Origin: VRUE01 sp963764365
GTDB lineage: Bacteria > Actinomycetota > Thermoleophilia > Solirubrobacterales > 70-9
NCBI GenBank assembly: GCA_963764365.1
Contig: CAVXSI010000012.1
Location: 7,999-71,998, forward strand
Direction: 5' to 3'
DNA length: 64,000 nt
Notes under the pieces: generated by a model
Seen by the model: only the letters and a program-made list of their open reading frames with translations
Database searches by the model: none
What the model was told of the DNA's origin: nothing
Part shown: positions 23,893 through 34,115 of the stretch, piece by piece
Layout: the number at the start of each line of letters is the position of its first letter
Position numbering within the stretch: the stretch's first letter is position 1
Position numbers and translations under genes: made by a program

Positions 23893-25260
23893 TCAGGCGC
23901 TGCGGATCAGCTTCTTGTTGACGAACTCGTCGGCGCCGTAGCGTCCGAGCTCGCGGCCGAAGCCGGAGCGCTTGAAGCCGCCGAACGGCAGCTCCGGGCT
24001 GTCGGCCCCGACCAGGTTCACGTAGACCATCCCGGCTTCGATCCTGTCCGCGACCCGGTCGGCCTGCTCGGAGTCCGTGGTCATGACATAGGAGCCGAGG
24101 CCGAACGGGGTCTGGTTGGCGAGCTCGATCGCCTCCTCCTCGGAGCCGACCCGGTAGACCTGGGCGACGGGGCCGAAGAACTCTTCCTGGGACGCCTCGT
24201 CGCCGGGCCTGATCCCGGTGAGGATCGTCGGTTCGAAGAAGTTGCCGTCGCGCTTGCCGCCGGCGACGACCTCGGCGCCGTTGTCGATCGCCCTCCTCAC
24301 CTGGTCCTCGAGCCGGTCGGCCGCCGTCTGCGAGGAGAGGGGGCCGACCTCGGTGCCCTCGGCGGTCGGGTCGCCCGGCTTCGCCGCGGTGAGCTTCTCA
24401 CGGAACTTCTCCAGGAACTCGTCGTAGAGCCCGTCGACGACGATGAAGCGCTTGGCCGCGTTGCAGGACTGGCCGGTGTTGTCGAGTCGCGCTTCGGCCG
24501 CCGCCTCCGCGGCCCCGTCGAGGTCGTCGGTGCCGAGGAGGATGAAGGGATCGGAGCCGCCGAGCTCCAGCACGACCTTCTTCAGGTTGCGCCCGGCGAT
24601 CGCGGCGACGGCGGCGCCCGCACGCTCGGATCCGGTGACCGAGACGCCGTGCACGCGCGGGTCGGCGATCACCCACTCGATCTGCTCGTTGGTCGCGTAG
24701 ATGTTCTCGTAGGCGCCCTCCGGCAGGCCGGCGTCGTCGAACATCCGCTGCATCGCCTCGGCCGATTCGGGGCACTGCGGCGCGTGCTTGAGCAGGATCG
24801 TGTTGCCGATCGCCAGGTTCGGCGCCGCGAAGCGGGCGACTTGGTAGTAGGGGAAGTTCCACGGCATGATCCCGAGCAGGACGCCGAAGGGGCTGCGGCG
24901 AACCGTCGCCGCGCCGTCGCCTTCGAGCAGCTCGATCGGCTCGTCGGCCATCAGGCCCTCGGCGCTGTCGGCGTAGAAGCCGTAGATCTCCCCCGCGAAG
25001 TCGACCTCCATCAGGGCCTGCTCGATCGGCTTGCCCATCTCGCGGACGATGATCTCGGCCAGCTGCCGGCGGCGCTCGGAGTGCAGCTCGCCGACCCTGC
25101 GCACCAGCGCGGCCCGCTCCGTCACGGTGCAGGAGCCGGGCCAGGCCCGAGATGCTCGGTCGGCCCGGTCGATCGCGGCGCGGAGCTCGTCGTCGCCGAT
25201 ATCCGGGTACTCCCTGATCGTCTCGCCGGTGGCTGGGTTGACTACCGCGTAGGCGCTCAT
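23893..25260 (-). CDS. NAD(P)-dependent aldehyde dehydrogenase, succinate-semialdehyde type
   Basis: A 455-aa aldehyde dehydrogenase. MSAYAVVNPATGETIREYP is the usual GabD-like N-terminus. IMPWNFPYYQVARFAAPNLA, KKVVLELGGSDPFILL (general-base Glu) and NTGQSCNAAKRFIV (catalytic Cys) give the active site, and PFGGFKRSGFGRELG the C-terminal motif. The family oxidises succinate semialdehyde or 4-aminobutanal. It is the last gene of the leftward polyamine/GABA operon, after alanine dehydrogenase and a triple 66-bp repeat, which supports a role in putrescine-to-succinate conversion. Confidence 0.9.
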   Translation of the reverse strand: MSAYAVVNPATGETIREYPDIGDDELRAAIDRADRASRAWPGSCTVTERAALVRRVGELHSERRRQLAEIIVREMGKPIEQALMEVDFAGEIYGFYADSAEGLMADEPIELLEGDGAATVRRSPFGVLLGIMPWNFPYYQVARFAAPNLAIGNTILLKHAPQCPESAEAMQRMFDDAGLPEGAYENIYATNEQIEWVIADPRVHGVSVTGSERAGAAVAAIAGRNLKKVVLELGGSDPFILLGTDDLDGAAEAAAEARLDNTGQSCNAAKRFIVVDGLYDEFLEKFREKLTAAKPGDPTAEGTEVGPLSSQTAADRLEDQVRRAIDNGAEVVAGGKRDGNFFEPTILTGIRPGDEASQEEFFGPVAQVYRVGSEEEAIELANQTPFGLGSYVMTTDSEQADRVADRIEAGMVYVNLVGADSPELPFGGFKRSGFGRELGRYGADEFVNKKLIRSA

Positions 25261-25281
25261 TCAGTCCTTCCTCTGGATGAT

Positions 25282-25478
25282 CATCACAAAGCATTCGCTG
25301 CGCGGAACCCGCAGGGAATCAGATTGCGATGCGGGTCCCGCTCCGCTCATCACAAAGCATTCGCTGCGCGGAACCCGCAGGGAATCAGATTGCGATGCGG
25401 GTCCCGCTCCGCTCATCACAAAGCATTCGCTGCGCGGAACCCGCAGGGAATCAGATTGCGATGCGGGTCCCGCTCCGC

Positions 25479-25479
<1 letters not shown>
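25282..25479. repeat. Three identical 66-bp tandem repeats in an operon gap
   Basis: Units begin at 25282, 25348 and 25414. Each contains GGAACCCGCA and TGCGGGTCCC, able to form a hairpin around GGGAATCAGATTGCGA. The array occupies nearly the whole gap between the alanine dehydrogenase stop and the aldehyde dehydrogenase start. Because 66 is divisible by 3, the repeats stay open in frame on both strands, but there is no reason to think they are translated. Confidence 0.9.
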
Positions 25480-26611
<1,132 letters not shown>

Positions 26612-26612
<1 letters not shown>

Positions 26613-26722
26613 CAGAGAGCTCCCCAACCCGCCCGCGGCGGACGCGGGAGCGGCACGCCATCGCCTTCTGGCTCCCCGGCCGCGCCACCACGGAAGCAGA
26701 GCACGCGGGCGGAATCGGTCAT
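26612..26722 (-). CDS. Predicted 36-aa ORF coupled between pucR and ald
   Basis: The frame begins MTDSARVLCFRGGAAGEPEG and ends PRAGWGAL. Its ATG overlaps the PucR stop (ATGA, 26719-26722), and its stop overlaps the ald start (TGATG, 26610-26614), so a ribosome could pass straight through all three. It has no recognisable domain, is Pro/Gly-rich and has one Cys. It may be a small functional protein or just a translated linker that couples expression. Confidence 0.5.
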
Positions 26723-28281
26723 TGCCCGACCAGCTCCCGGGCGCGCAGCGCCAGCCAGAACTCGATCCGGTCGTGGGCGCGCGAGAGGTCGCGGCCGGTC
26801 AGCTCCTCGACCTTGCGCATCCGGTAGCGCAGCGTGTGGCGGTGGCAGTAGACCTCGCGGGCGGCGCGCTCCCACTGGCCGTTCTGTTCGATGAACGCCT
26901 CCAGAGAGCGCAGCAGCTCGCCGCCGTACTCCTCGTCGCCCTGCTCGATCGGGCCGAGGACGCTGTCGCAGTAGAGGCCGAGCGCCTCGTCGTCCTGGAT
27001 CGAGAGCAACAGCGTGAAGGCACCGAGATCGCGCCACGAGGCGACCTCCGGCCCGCTGCCGTTCTGCGCGAAGGCGGTCGCCTCGAGCGCGCAGCGCGCC
27101 TCGTGGAAGGAGTGGCGCAGCTCCTCGGGCGGCGCCGGGCGGCTGGCCGCGGCGCGCACCGCGCCGCGCTCTTTGACCAGCGCCCGGCGGGCTTCGGAGG
27201 CGAGGTCGACGGGATCGCGGTCGGCCGCGTCGACGACCGCGCAGAGCAGCTCGTGGCCACCGCTGGCGTGCGGCGCGACGACGGCCGGGCAGGCGTCGGC
27301 GGCGAGCGCCCGCTCCAGCGCCGGCTCGGCGGCCGAGGGGTCGTCGAGGTCGAAGACCAGCACCGCGGCCTCGTCGCCGATCCCGAACGGCTCCAGCCGG
27401 CGGCGCAGCTCGGAGGGGTCGAGGCGGCCGCCGAAGGCGCCGGCCAGCACGTCGCCGGCGAGCCTGCGCTCGGTCTCGCGGGCGACCCGGCGGCGCATCA
27501 GCTCGAGCGCGACGACGGCGACCGCCTGCTGCAGGATCAGCCGCTCGAAGTCGCCGAGGCCGCCCGAGTCGCGGACGATCACCACCCAGGCCTGCGGCGG
27601 CCCGCCGCCGGGCGAGATCACCGGGTGGGCGAGGGCGCGGCCGGCGATCGACGGGTGGGTGGGGACGAAGGGGTGGCCGTCGGCGGTGTGGCCGAGCGCT
27701 TCGTCACGGATCGCGGTCACCGCCTCGGCCGAGAGCTCGCGGCGGAAGCCGCGGCCGGCGAGGCGCTCGCCGCGGCCGTTGAGGATCGCCACCGTGCCGC
27801 CGACCGCCGAGGCGATCGTCGCCACGATCTCCTCCAGGCCGCGCTCTTCGAGGACCAGCCGCTCGAGCCGCCGCTGCACGGCGATGCCCCGCTGCAGCAC
27901 CTCGTACTGCTCGTTGACCAGCTTCACGGAGGCCTTCTCGGTGATCGCGATGAACGGGGTCGAGTAGGGCACCTCGAACAGCGGGAAGTCGCGTTTGACC
28001 GCCTCGCCGAGCAGCGCTTTCGGCATCTTCTTGTGGGTCAGGCCGGTGCCGAAGCCGAGCCCGGCGAGGTTGTGCTCGGCCAGCAGGCGAATGTAGGCGC
28101 GCTGCTTGGCGGCGCTGTCGAGCGGGATCCCGGTGGTCAGCATCAGCTCGCCGCCGGAGAGCCACGGGGTCGGGTCCTCCAGCTCGGAGATATGGATCCA
28201 GCGGACCGGAGCCTCGGCCGCCTGGGTGCCCGCCGCGAGGTCGAGGCCGAGCTCGTCGAGCAGGCTCTGCACGGTCAGCAT
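26719..28281 (-). CDS. PucR-family transcriptional regulator
   Basis: A 520-aa regulator. The N-terminal PucR domain (MLTVQSLLDELGLDLAAG, WLSGGELMLTTGIPL) is followed by a GGDEF-like middle region (LAGDVLAGAFGGRLDPSELRRRLEPFGI) and a C-terminal helix-turn-helix of the HTH_30 type (REVYCHRHTLRYRMRKVEELTGRDL). PucR proteins typically sense purine or amino-nitrogen compounds and control catabolism. It lies inside the aminotransferase-ald operon, 7 bases after the aminotransferase, and is probably its regulator and that of the divergent transporter. Confidence 0.92.
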   Translation of the reverse strand: MLTVQSLLDELGLDLAAGTQAAEAPVRWIHISELEDPTPWLSGGELMLTTGIPLDSAAKQRAYIRLLAEHNLAGLGFGTGLTHKKMPKALLGEAVKRDFPLFEVPYSTPFIAITEKASVKLVNEQYEVLQRGIAVQRRLERLVLEERGLEEIVATIASAVGGTVAILNGRGERLAGRGFRRELSAEAVTAIRDEALGHTADGHPFVPTHPSIAGRALAHPVISPGGGPPQAWVVIVRDSGGLGDFERLILQQAVAVVALELMRRRVARETERRLAGDVLAGAFGGRLDPSELRRRLEPFGIGDEAAVLVFDLDDPSAAEPALERALAADACPAVVAPHASGGHELLCAVVDAADRDPVDLASEARRALVKERGAVRAAASRPAPPEELRHSFHEARCALEATAFAQNGSGPEVASWRDLGAFTLLLSIQDDEALGLYCDSVLGPIEQGDEEYGGELLRSLEAFIEQNGQWERAAREVYCHRHTLRYRMRKVEELTGRDLSRAHDRIEFWLALRARELVGQ

Positions 28282-28288
28282 CGCGTGC

Positions 28289-29674
28289 CTATCTCTGGAC
28301 CCGCTCCCAGGCGTCGGAGAGAACCCCGCGAAGCACGTCGTGCATCTCTTCGAACTGCTCGGTGTCGCAGATCAGCGGTGGGGCGAGCTGGATCACCGGG
28401 TCGCCGCGGTCGTCGGCGCGGCAGATCAACCCGCGGCGGTAGAGCTCGCCGGAGAGGAAGCCGCGCAGCAAGTCCTCCGCCTCCTGCTCGTCGAAGCTCT
28501 CCTTCGTCTCCTTGTCTTTGACCAGCTCGATCGCCTGGAAGAAGCCGGCGCCGCGCACGTCGCCGACGATCGGCAGGTCGTGCAGGGTCTCGAGCATCTG
28601 CCGGAACTCGCCCTCCTTGGCGAGCACGTGGCCGCAGAGATCCTCGCGCTCGAACACGTCGAGGTTGGCCATCGCGACCGCCGCGGCGACCGGGTGGCCG
28701 GCGAAGGTGAAGCCGTGGGCGAAGGACTCCTCGCCCTGCATGAACGGCTCGGCGACGCGGTCGGAGGCGACGACCGCGCCCATCGGCGCGTAGGCCGAGG
28801 TCAGCGCCTTCGCCATCGTGACGATGTCGGGGACGTAGCCGAAGCGTTCGTTGCCGAAGTAGTGGCCGAGCCGGCCCCAGGCGCAGATCACCTCGTCGGA
28901 GATCATCAGCACGTCGTAGCGGTCGCAGATCTCGCGCACCCGCTCGAAGTAGCCCTCGGGCGGGACGAAGCAGCCGCCGGCGTTCTGAACCGGCTCGAGG
29001 ATCACCGCGGCGACCGTGTCCGGCCCCTCGAACACGATCCGCTCCTCGATCGCGTCCGCCGCCCAGAGCGGGTGGCGATCGACCGGCCAGCGGTAGAGGT
29101 TGGTGTTCGGCACGTGGCAGCCGCCCGGCGCCAGCGGCTCGAACTGCGAGCGCAGCTCGGTGATCCCGGTCGCCGAGAGGGCGCCGAGCGAGGTGCCGTG
29201 GTAGGCGATCTCGCGGGCGATCGTCTTGTGCTTCTGGCCGTTGCCGCGCATCCGGTGGTAGTTGCGGGCCAGCTTCAGCGCCGACTCGACCGCCTCCGAG
29301 CCGCCGGAGGTGAAGAAGACGCGGTTGAGGTCGCCGGGGGCGAGGGCGGCGATCCGCGCCGCCAGTTCGATCGCCCGCGGGTGGGCGTAGCTCCACAGCG
29401 TGTAGAAGTCGAGCTCTTCGACCTGGCGCGCCGCCGCTTCGCCCAGCTCGCTGCGGCCGTGGCCGGCGTTGACGCAGAACAGCGCCGAGAGGCCGTCGAG
29501 GTAGCGGTTGCCCCGGTCGTCGTAGACGTAGCAGCCCTCGCCGCGGGCGATGATCGGGATCTCGTGGCCGGGGCCGTAGGAGCCCATCCGCGAGAAGTGC
29601 ATCCAGAGGTGCCGCATCGCCTGCTCCTGGAGCTCCGCACCTACCGACTCGGTGGTCTGCGACGCGATCGCCAT
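28289..29674 (-). CDS. Class III aminotransferase, probably putrescine- or omega-amino acid:pyruvate
   Basis: A 461-aa PLP enzyme of the omega-transaminase (SpuC-like) family. Visible are MGSYGPGHEIPIIARGEGCYVYD, FFTSGGSEAVESALKLAR (PLP phosphate loop), ILEPVQNAGGCFVPPEGYF, MISDEVICAWGRLG (Asp) and DIVTMAKALTSAYAPMGAV with the Schiff-base Lys. These enzymes transfer the amino group of putrescine or similar amines to pyruvate, giving alanine. The downstream alanine dehydrogenase and aldehyde dehydrogenase, and the divergent Pot-type transporter, fit putrescine. It is the first gene of the leftward operon. Confidence 0.9.
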   Translation of the reverse strand: MAIASQTTESVGAELQEQAMRHLWMHFSRMGSYGPGHEIPIIARGEGCYVYDDRGNRYLDGLSALFCVNAGHGRSELGEAAARQVEELDFYTLWSYAHPRAIELAARIAALAPGDLNRVFFTSGGSEAVESALKLARNYHRMRGNGQKHKTIAREIAYHGTSLGALSATGITELRSQFEPLAPGGCHVPNTNLYRWPVDRHPLWAADAIEERIVFEGPDTVAAVILEPVQNAGGCFVPPEGYFERVREICDRYDVLMISDEVICAWGRLGHYFGNERFGYVPDIVTMAKALTSAYAPMGAVVASDRVAEPFMQGEESFAHGFTFAGHPVAAAVAMANLDVFEREDLCGHVLAKEGEFRQMLETLHDLPIVGDVRGAGFFQAIELVKDKETKESFDEQEAEDLLRGFLSGELYRRGLICRADDRGDPVIQLAPPLICDTEQFEEMHDVLRGVLSDAWERVQR

Positions 29675-29825
29675 GCGATTCCGTCTCCTCTCGTGGTTAC
29701 GACGTTCTGGACAACGCTAGCTCGGAAAGACATCCTTGGCAAGTGGTCATTGGGTCAAGTGAAATCGTAGCTCTTGTACAGATTGCACAAAAACGTGCCA
29801 TCAATTCGGGGGAAATTCCCTGCCG

Positions 29826-29858
29826 GCCGCCTCGTAGCGGTACTGTCTACGAGGCGGC
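29826..29858. promoter_or_regulatory. Perfect 12-bp stem-loop in the leader of the polyamine transporter operon
   Basis: GCCGCCTCGTAG (29826-29837) and CTACGAGGCGGC (29847-29858) enclose a 9-base loop, 39 bases before the ABC ATPase ATG. TTGTACAGATTGCACAA (29773-29789) is a second, shorter dyad upstream. Either could be the PucR operator; the stem-loop could also act as an RNA attenuator. Confidence 0.5.
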
Positions 29859-29896
29859 TCGGGAGGCTCCACGCTGGACAACAGATTTGGATGTGA

Positions 29897-31081
29897 ATGG
29901 ACAGCGACAGTCCGAGTGTTGAGCTAAACGGAGTAACGAAGCGCTTCGACAGCCTCGTCGCTGTCGACGATCTCAGCTTGGAGCTGGGCCACGGCGAGTT
30001 CTTCACCCTGCTCGGGCCGAGCGGCTGCGGCAAGACGACCACCCTGCGGATGCTCGCCGGCTTCGAGCGGCCGAGCGAGGGACGGATCCGGATCGAGGGC
30101 GAGGACGTCGCCGAGCTGCCGCCGCACCGGCGGCCGACCAACACCGTGTTCCAGAGCTACGCCCTCTTCCCCCACCTCAGCGTCGAGGACAACGTCGCCT
30201 TCGGGCTGCGGCGCAAGCGGGTCGCGAAGGAGGAGACCCGGCGGCGGGTCGGCGCCGAGCTGGAGCGGGTCGGACTGGCGGCGGAGGCGAAGCGCCGCCC
30301 GGCGCAGCTCTCCGGCGGCATGCAGCAGCGGGTGGCGCTGGCTCGCGCCCTGGTCAACCTGCCGAAGGTGCTGCTGCTCGACGAGCCGCTCGGCGCGCTC
30401 GACCTGAAGCTGCGCAAGGGCCTGCAGGTGGAGCTGAAGAAGATCCAGCGCGAGGTCGGGATCACCTTCGTCTACGTCACCCACGACCAGGAGGAGGCGC
30501 TGACGATGAGCGACCGGATCGCGGTGATGAACGGTGGCCGGGTCGAGCAGGTCGGCGACCCCGAGCAGGTCTACGAGCACCCGGCGACCACCTTCGTCGC
30601 CGGCTTCATCGGCGTCTCCAACCTGATGCCGGCGACGGTCAGCGGCTCGCGCGAGGTGCGGCTCGAGGGCGGTCAGACGATCGCCGCCGACGCCGCCGGG
30701 TTCTCCGCCGGCGAGCGCTGCCATGCGGTCGTGCGGCCCGAGAAGCTGCGGGTCGAGACGGCCGACGCGGGGAGCAGCCGGGGAGCCGCGAGCAATGGCC
30801 GGCCGCAGGTCGAGGGAGTGGTCGAGAGCTCGCTCTACCTCGGCACGTCGACCCAGATCGCGGTCGCCCTCGGAGACGGGGTGCGGATGACGGTCCTGGT
30901 CCCGAACGCCGACGAGGCGCAGCGGCAGCGGCTGCCGGGCGGCGGGGCGCGGGTTGCGCTGAGCTGGGAGGCCGAGCACATGCACCTCGTGCGTGAGTCG
31001 CCGCGGGGCGGCGCGGGCACGAGCGAGCCGGGGCGGGGCGGGGCAGAATCGACCGAGTTGGAAACAACGACGAGAGGATGA
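29897..31081 (+). CDS. potA: Polyamine-type ABC transporter, ATP-binding protein
   Basis: A 394-aa ABC ATPase. Walker A is LLGPSGCGKTTTLRMLAGFE, the Q-loop is NTVFQSYALFPHL, the signature LSGGMQQRVALARAL and Walker B VLLLDEPLGALDLKLR, followed by the switch His in VYVTHDQEEA. The C-terminal TOBE domain (FIGVSNLMPATV to the end) is typical of Pot/spermidine and related importers. It energises uptake of the substrate bound by the next gene's product. Its stop overlaps the next start by 4 bases (ATGA). Confidence 0.93.
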   Translation: MDSDSPSVELNGVTKRFDSLVAVDDLSLELGHGEFFTLLGPSGCGKTTTLRMLAGFERPSEGRIRIEGEDVAELPPHRRPTNTVFQSYALFPHLSVEDNVAFGLRRKRVAKEETRRRVGAELERVGLAAEAKRRPAQLSGGMQQRVALARALVNLPKVLLLDEPLGALDLKLRKGLQVELKKIQREVGITFVYVTHDQEEALTMSDRIAVMNGGRVEQVGDPEQVYEHPATTFVAGFIGVSNLMPATVSGSREVRLEGGQTIAADAAGFSAGERCHAVVRPEKLRVETADAGSSRGAASNGRPQVEGVVESSLYLGTSTQIAVALGDGVRMTVLVPNADEAQRQRLPGGGARVALSWEAEHMHLVRESPRGGAGTSEPGRGGAESTELETTTRG

Positions 31082-32235
31082 GTCAGATGGTGAGCCCGAA
31101 GGCGAACGACAGAGGTACGCTGGCGGCGATCGCCGCCACGGTGGCGGCACTCGCGCTGGCGCTGGGCCTGACGGCCTGCGGAAGCGGTGGCGGCGAAGGC
31201 GGGACGGTGAAGCTGGAAGGCAAGCCGTCGGGCAGCCTGACGATCTCCAACTGGCCGCTCTACATCGATCCCGGCAAGGAAGGGACCGTCGCCAACTTCG
31301 AAAAGGCGACCGGGATCAAGGTCAAGTACATCGAAGACGTCAACGACAACGCCGAATTCTTCGGCAAGGTCCAGCCGCTGCTCGAACAGGGCGAATCGGG
31401 CGGCCGCAGCATCTTCGTCGTCACCGACTGGATGGCGAACAAGATGCACGAACTCGGCTACCTGCAGACGATCGACAAGGAAGGCATCCCCAACGTCGAG
31501 AAGAACCTGGTGCCCTCGCTGCAGCACCCGGGCTTCGACCCCAACCGCGACTTCAGCGTGCCCTGGCAGAGCGGCATGGGCGGCGTGATCGTGCGCACCG
31601 ACCTGGCCCCCGAAGTGCGCTCGGTCTGCGACCTGTTTGACCCCAAGTACAAGGGCAAGGTCGACTTCCTCAGCGAACTGCGGGAAACGGTGCCGCTGGT
31701 GATGACCTGCGAAGGGGTCAACCCCGAAGAAGCGACCGAAGCAGACTGGATGAACGCGATCGAAAAGATCAAAGGCGCGGTCAGCTCGGGGCAGATTCGC
31801 CGCTTCACCGGCAACGACTACGCGCGCGACCTGACCAGCGGCGACGCGGTCGCGGTGATCGGCTGGTCGGGCGACGCGGTGCAGCTGCAGGCCGACAACC
31901 CGAACATCGAATGGCGCAATCCGACCGAGGGCTGCAGCCTCTGGTCGGACAACATGGTGATCCCGGTCGGCGCTCCCAACCCGACCGCGGCCGAGGCCTG
32001 GATGAACTACGTCTACGAGCCGAAGGTGCAGGCGAACATCGCCGAATACGTCAACTACGTGACGCCGGTTGAAGGGGTGAAGCCGATCCTCGCCAAGCGC
32101 GAACCGGAACTGGCGGAAAACCAGCTGATCTTCCCCAGCACCGAATTCACCAAGGGCTGCTTCAGCCAGGCACAGCTCTCCGGCGAAGAGGAAGAGGCCG
32201 TGACCAAGGCGTGGAACGCCGTGCTGAACGGCTGA
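31078..32235 (+). CDS. potD: Polyamine-type ABC transporter, substrate-binding lipoprotein
   Basis: A 385-aa lipoprotein with a signal peptide ending in a lipobox (LGLTACGSGGG; Cys near residue 35). The mature part begins GSLTISNWPLYID, the usual PotD/PotF start, and continues KATGIKVKYIEDVNDNAEFF and YARDLTSGDAVAVIGWSGDAV. Such proteins bind putrescine or spermidine outside the membrane. Codon choice uses GAA more than the neighbouring genes. The first ATG at 31078 overlaps the ATPase stop; a second Met lies three codons in. Confidence 0.92.
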   Translation: MSQMVSPKANDRGTLAAIAATVAALALALGLTACGSGGGEGGTVKLEGKPSGSLTISNWPLYIDPGKEGTVANFEKATGIKVKYIEDVNDNAEFFGKVQPLLEQGESGGRSIFVVTDWMANKMHELGYLQTIDKEGIPNVEKNLVPSLQHPGFDPNRDFSVPWQSGMGGVIVRTDLAPEVRSVCDLFDPKYKGKVDFLSELRETVPLVMTCEGVNPEEATEADWMNAIEKIKGAVSSGQIRRFTGNDYARDLTSGDAVAVIGWSGDAVQLQADNPNIEWRNPTEGCSLWSDNMVIPVGAPNPTAAEAWMNYVYEPKVQANIAEYVNYVTPVEGVKPILAKREPELAENQLIFPSTEFTKGCFSQAQLSGEEEEAVTKAWNAVLNG

Positions 32236-32236
32236 G

Positions 32237-33094
32237 ATGACCGCACGCCGCCGGATCGTCCCCTACTTCCTGCTCGGGCCGGGGACGATCTGGCTGGTCG
32301 TGTTCTTCGTCGTGCCCCTCTTCTACCTGGGGTACCTCTCGCTCGAGTCGGGCGTGGTCGGCAGCCTCAGCTTCACCTGGAACTGGGGCAACTACAGCGA
32401 AGCGCTGTCGCTCTACGACACCCAGTTCGTGCGCTCCTTCATCTACGCCGGGGCGGCGACGCTGATCTGCCTCGTCGTCGCCTACCCGCTCGCCTACACG
32501 ATCGCCTTCCGCGCCGGCCGGTGGCGCAACGCGCTGCTGTTCGCGGTCGTCGCTCCGTTCTTCACCACCTACCTGATCCGCACCCTGGCCTGGGAGACGA
32601 TCCTCTCCGACCAGAGCCCGGTGGTCGAAGTGCTGAAGTTCATCGGCGCGGTGCCGTCGGGCGGGCACGTGCTGGCGACCGGCAGCGCCGTGATCGCCGG
32701 CCTCACCTACAACTTCCTGCCGTTCATGCTGCTGCCGATCTACGCCAGCCTCGAGCAGGTCGACGAGCGGCTGATCGAGGCGGCGAAGGACCTCTACTCC
32801 TCCTCGCGCTCGGCCTTCTGGCGGGTGACGCTGCCGCTCTCGGCGCCGGGGATCGTCGCCGGCACGCTGCTCACCTTCATCCCCGCCGCCGGCGACTACA
32901 TCAACGCCCAGTTCCTCGGCAGCGCCGGCAACCAGATGATCGGCAACGTGATCCAGTCGCTCTACAAGACGCAGCTCGACTACCCTGCCGCGGCGGCGCT
33001 CTCGTTCGTGCTGATGGCGCTGATCATGTTCGCGGTGATCGTCTACATCCGCTTCGCCGGCAGCGAGGCGCTGATGGGCGAGGAGGCGAAATAG
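32237..33094 (+). CDS. potB: Polyamine-type ABC transporter permease, PotB-like
   Basis: A 285-aa inner-membrane permease with about six TM helices, the first at PYFLLGPGTIWLVVFFVVPL. The EAA loop, which contacts the ATPase, reads LIEAAKDLYSSSRSAFWRVTLPLSAPGI. Membrane-spanning LLTFIPAAGDYINAQFLG is typical of PotB/PotH. It starts one base after the potD stop and ends right against potC, so the four genes form one operon. Confidence 0.93.
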   Translation: MTARRRIVPYFLLGPGTIWLVVFFVVPLFYLGYLSLESGVVGSLSFTWNWGNYSEALSLYDTQFVRSFIYAGAATLICLVVAYPLAYTIAFRAGRWRNALLFAVVAPFFTTYLIRTLAWETILSDQSPVVEVLKFIGAVPSGGHVLATGSAVIAGLTYNFLPFMLLPIYASLEQVDERLIEAAKDLYSSSRSAFWRVTLPLSAPGIVAGTLLTFIPAAGDYINAQFLGSAGNQMIGNVIQSLYKTQLDYPAAAALSFVLMALIMFAVIVYIRFAGSEALMGEEAK

Positions 33095-33955
33095 ATGAAG
33101 GACGCCTGGCGCTGGCTGCGCGAGCACGCGGTGAACATCGTCGCCGGGCTGGTCGTCGCCTACATGCTGATCCCGATCGCGGTCATCTTCGTCTTCTCCT
33201 TCAACGACCCGGCCGGCAAGTACAACTTCACCTGGGTCGGCTTCACCCTCAAGCACTGGGCCAACGCCTTCGGTATCCCCGAACTGAACAGCGCCCTGCT
33301 GACCAGCCTCAAACTGGCAGTGCTGGCGACGTTGATCTCGACCGCGATCGGAACGCTGATGGCGCTCGGCCTGGTCCGCCACCGGTTCCACGGGCGGCGG
33401 GCGGCGAACTTCCTGATCGTGATCCCGATGGCGACGCCGGAGATCGTCATGGGCGCCTCGCTGCTCTCCTTCTTCCTCATCCTCAGCCAGCCGCAGCTCG
33501 GCTTCCAGACGCTGCTGATCGCCCACGTGATGTTCTGCATCAGCTTCGTCGTCGTCGTCGTGCGCTCGCGACTGATCGGCTTCGACCGCAACCTCGAGGA
33601 GGCGGCGCAGGACCTCGGCGCCAGCTCGTTCGAGACCTTCCGGCTGGTGACGCTGCCGTTGATCATGCCCGGGATCGTCGGCGCCGGCCTGCTCGCCTTC
33701 GCGCTCTCGATCGACGACTTCGTCATCTCCAACTTCAACTCGGGGACGACGGTGACCTTCCCGCTCTACATCTACGGCGCCGCCCAGCGCGGGATCCCGG
33801 TCGAGGTGAACGTGATCGCGATGATCATCTTCGGGGTGACCGTGCTGGCGATGGCATTCACCGTCGTACAGCAGCGGCGGGCCGAGAAGCTGGCCGCGGT
33901 CCGCCCTGAGCAGGAGGTTGCCCCGGTGCCGCTGGGCGCCGCTGGAGCCGCATGA
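33095..33955 (+). CDS. potC: Polyamine-type ABC transporter permease, PotC-like
   Basis: A 286-aa permease, second of the pair. TM helix 1 is IVAGLVVAYMLIPIAVIFVFSF. The EAA loop is NLEEAAQDLGASSFETFRLVTLPLIMPGIV, and FALSIDDFVISNFNSGTTVT is the classical PotC/PotI signature. The start is immediately after the potB stop. A P1 repeat follows before mmsA, probably marking the end of the core transporter unit or a processing site. Confidence 0.93.
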   Translation: MKDAWRWLREHAVNIVAGLVVAYMLIPIAVIFVFSFNDPAGKYNFTWVGFTLKHWANAFGIPELNSALLTSLKLAVLATLISTAIGTLMALGLVRHRFHGRRAANFLIVIPMATPEIVMGASLLSFFLILSQPQLGFQTLLIAHVMFCISFVVVVVRSRLIGFDRNLEEAAQDLGASSFETFRLVTLPLIMPGIVGAGLLAFALSIDDFVISNFNSGTTVTFPLYIYGAAQRGIPVEVNVIAMIIFGVTVLAMAFTVVQQRRAEKLAAVRPEQEVAPVPLGAAGAA

Positions 33956-33969
33956 CGGTCGCCGACGGG

Positions 33970-34101
33970 GAAGGTCGGGAGTCGCCTCGCCGAGTGCCTA
34001 CCACCGCCCTTTGGGCGGTGGAATTTGGTGCCGCTTCGCGGCACGGGATCACCCGCCGGGAGCCGCTTCGCGAGGCATCGGCGAGGCGACTCCCGACCTT
34101 C
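33970..34101. repeat. Structured palindromic repeat, family P1 (copy c, inverted)
   Basis: The outer stem GAAGGTCGGGAGTCGCCTCG pairs with CGAGGCGACTCCCGACCTTC. Read on the minus strand, the core CCTCGCGAAGCGGCTC, hairpin GCCGCGAAGCGGC and hairpin CCACCGCCCAAAGGGCGGTGG follow in the same order as in copies a and b. The last hairpin has different base pairs from the other copies, a clear covariation. It lies between potC and mmsA, both rightward. Confidence 0.8.
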
Positions 34102-34115
34102 TCGTGGTCACGGGC

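Noticed and set aside
33918..34115. N-terminal extension of the mmsA-type dehydrogenase
   Set aside because: The in-frame extension translates repeat P1c, and homology begins at ATG 34116.
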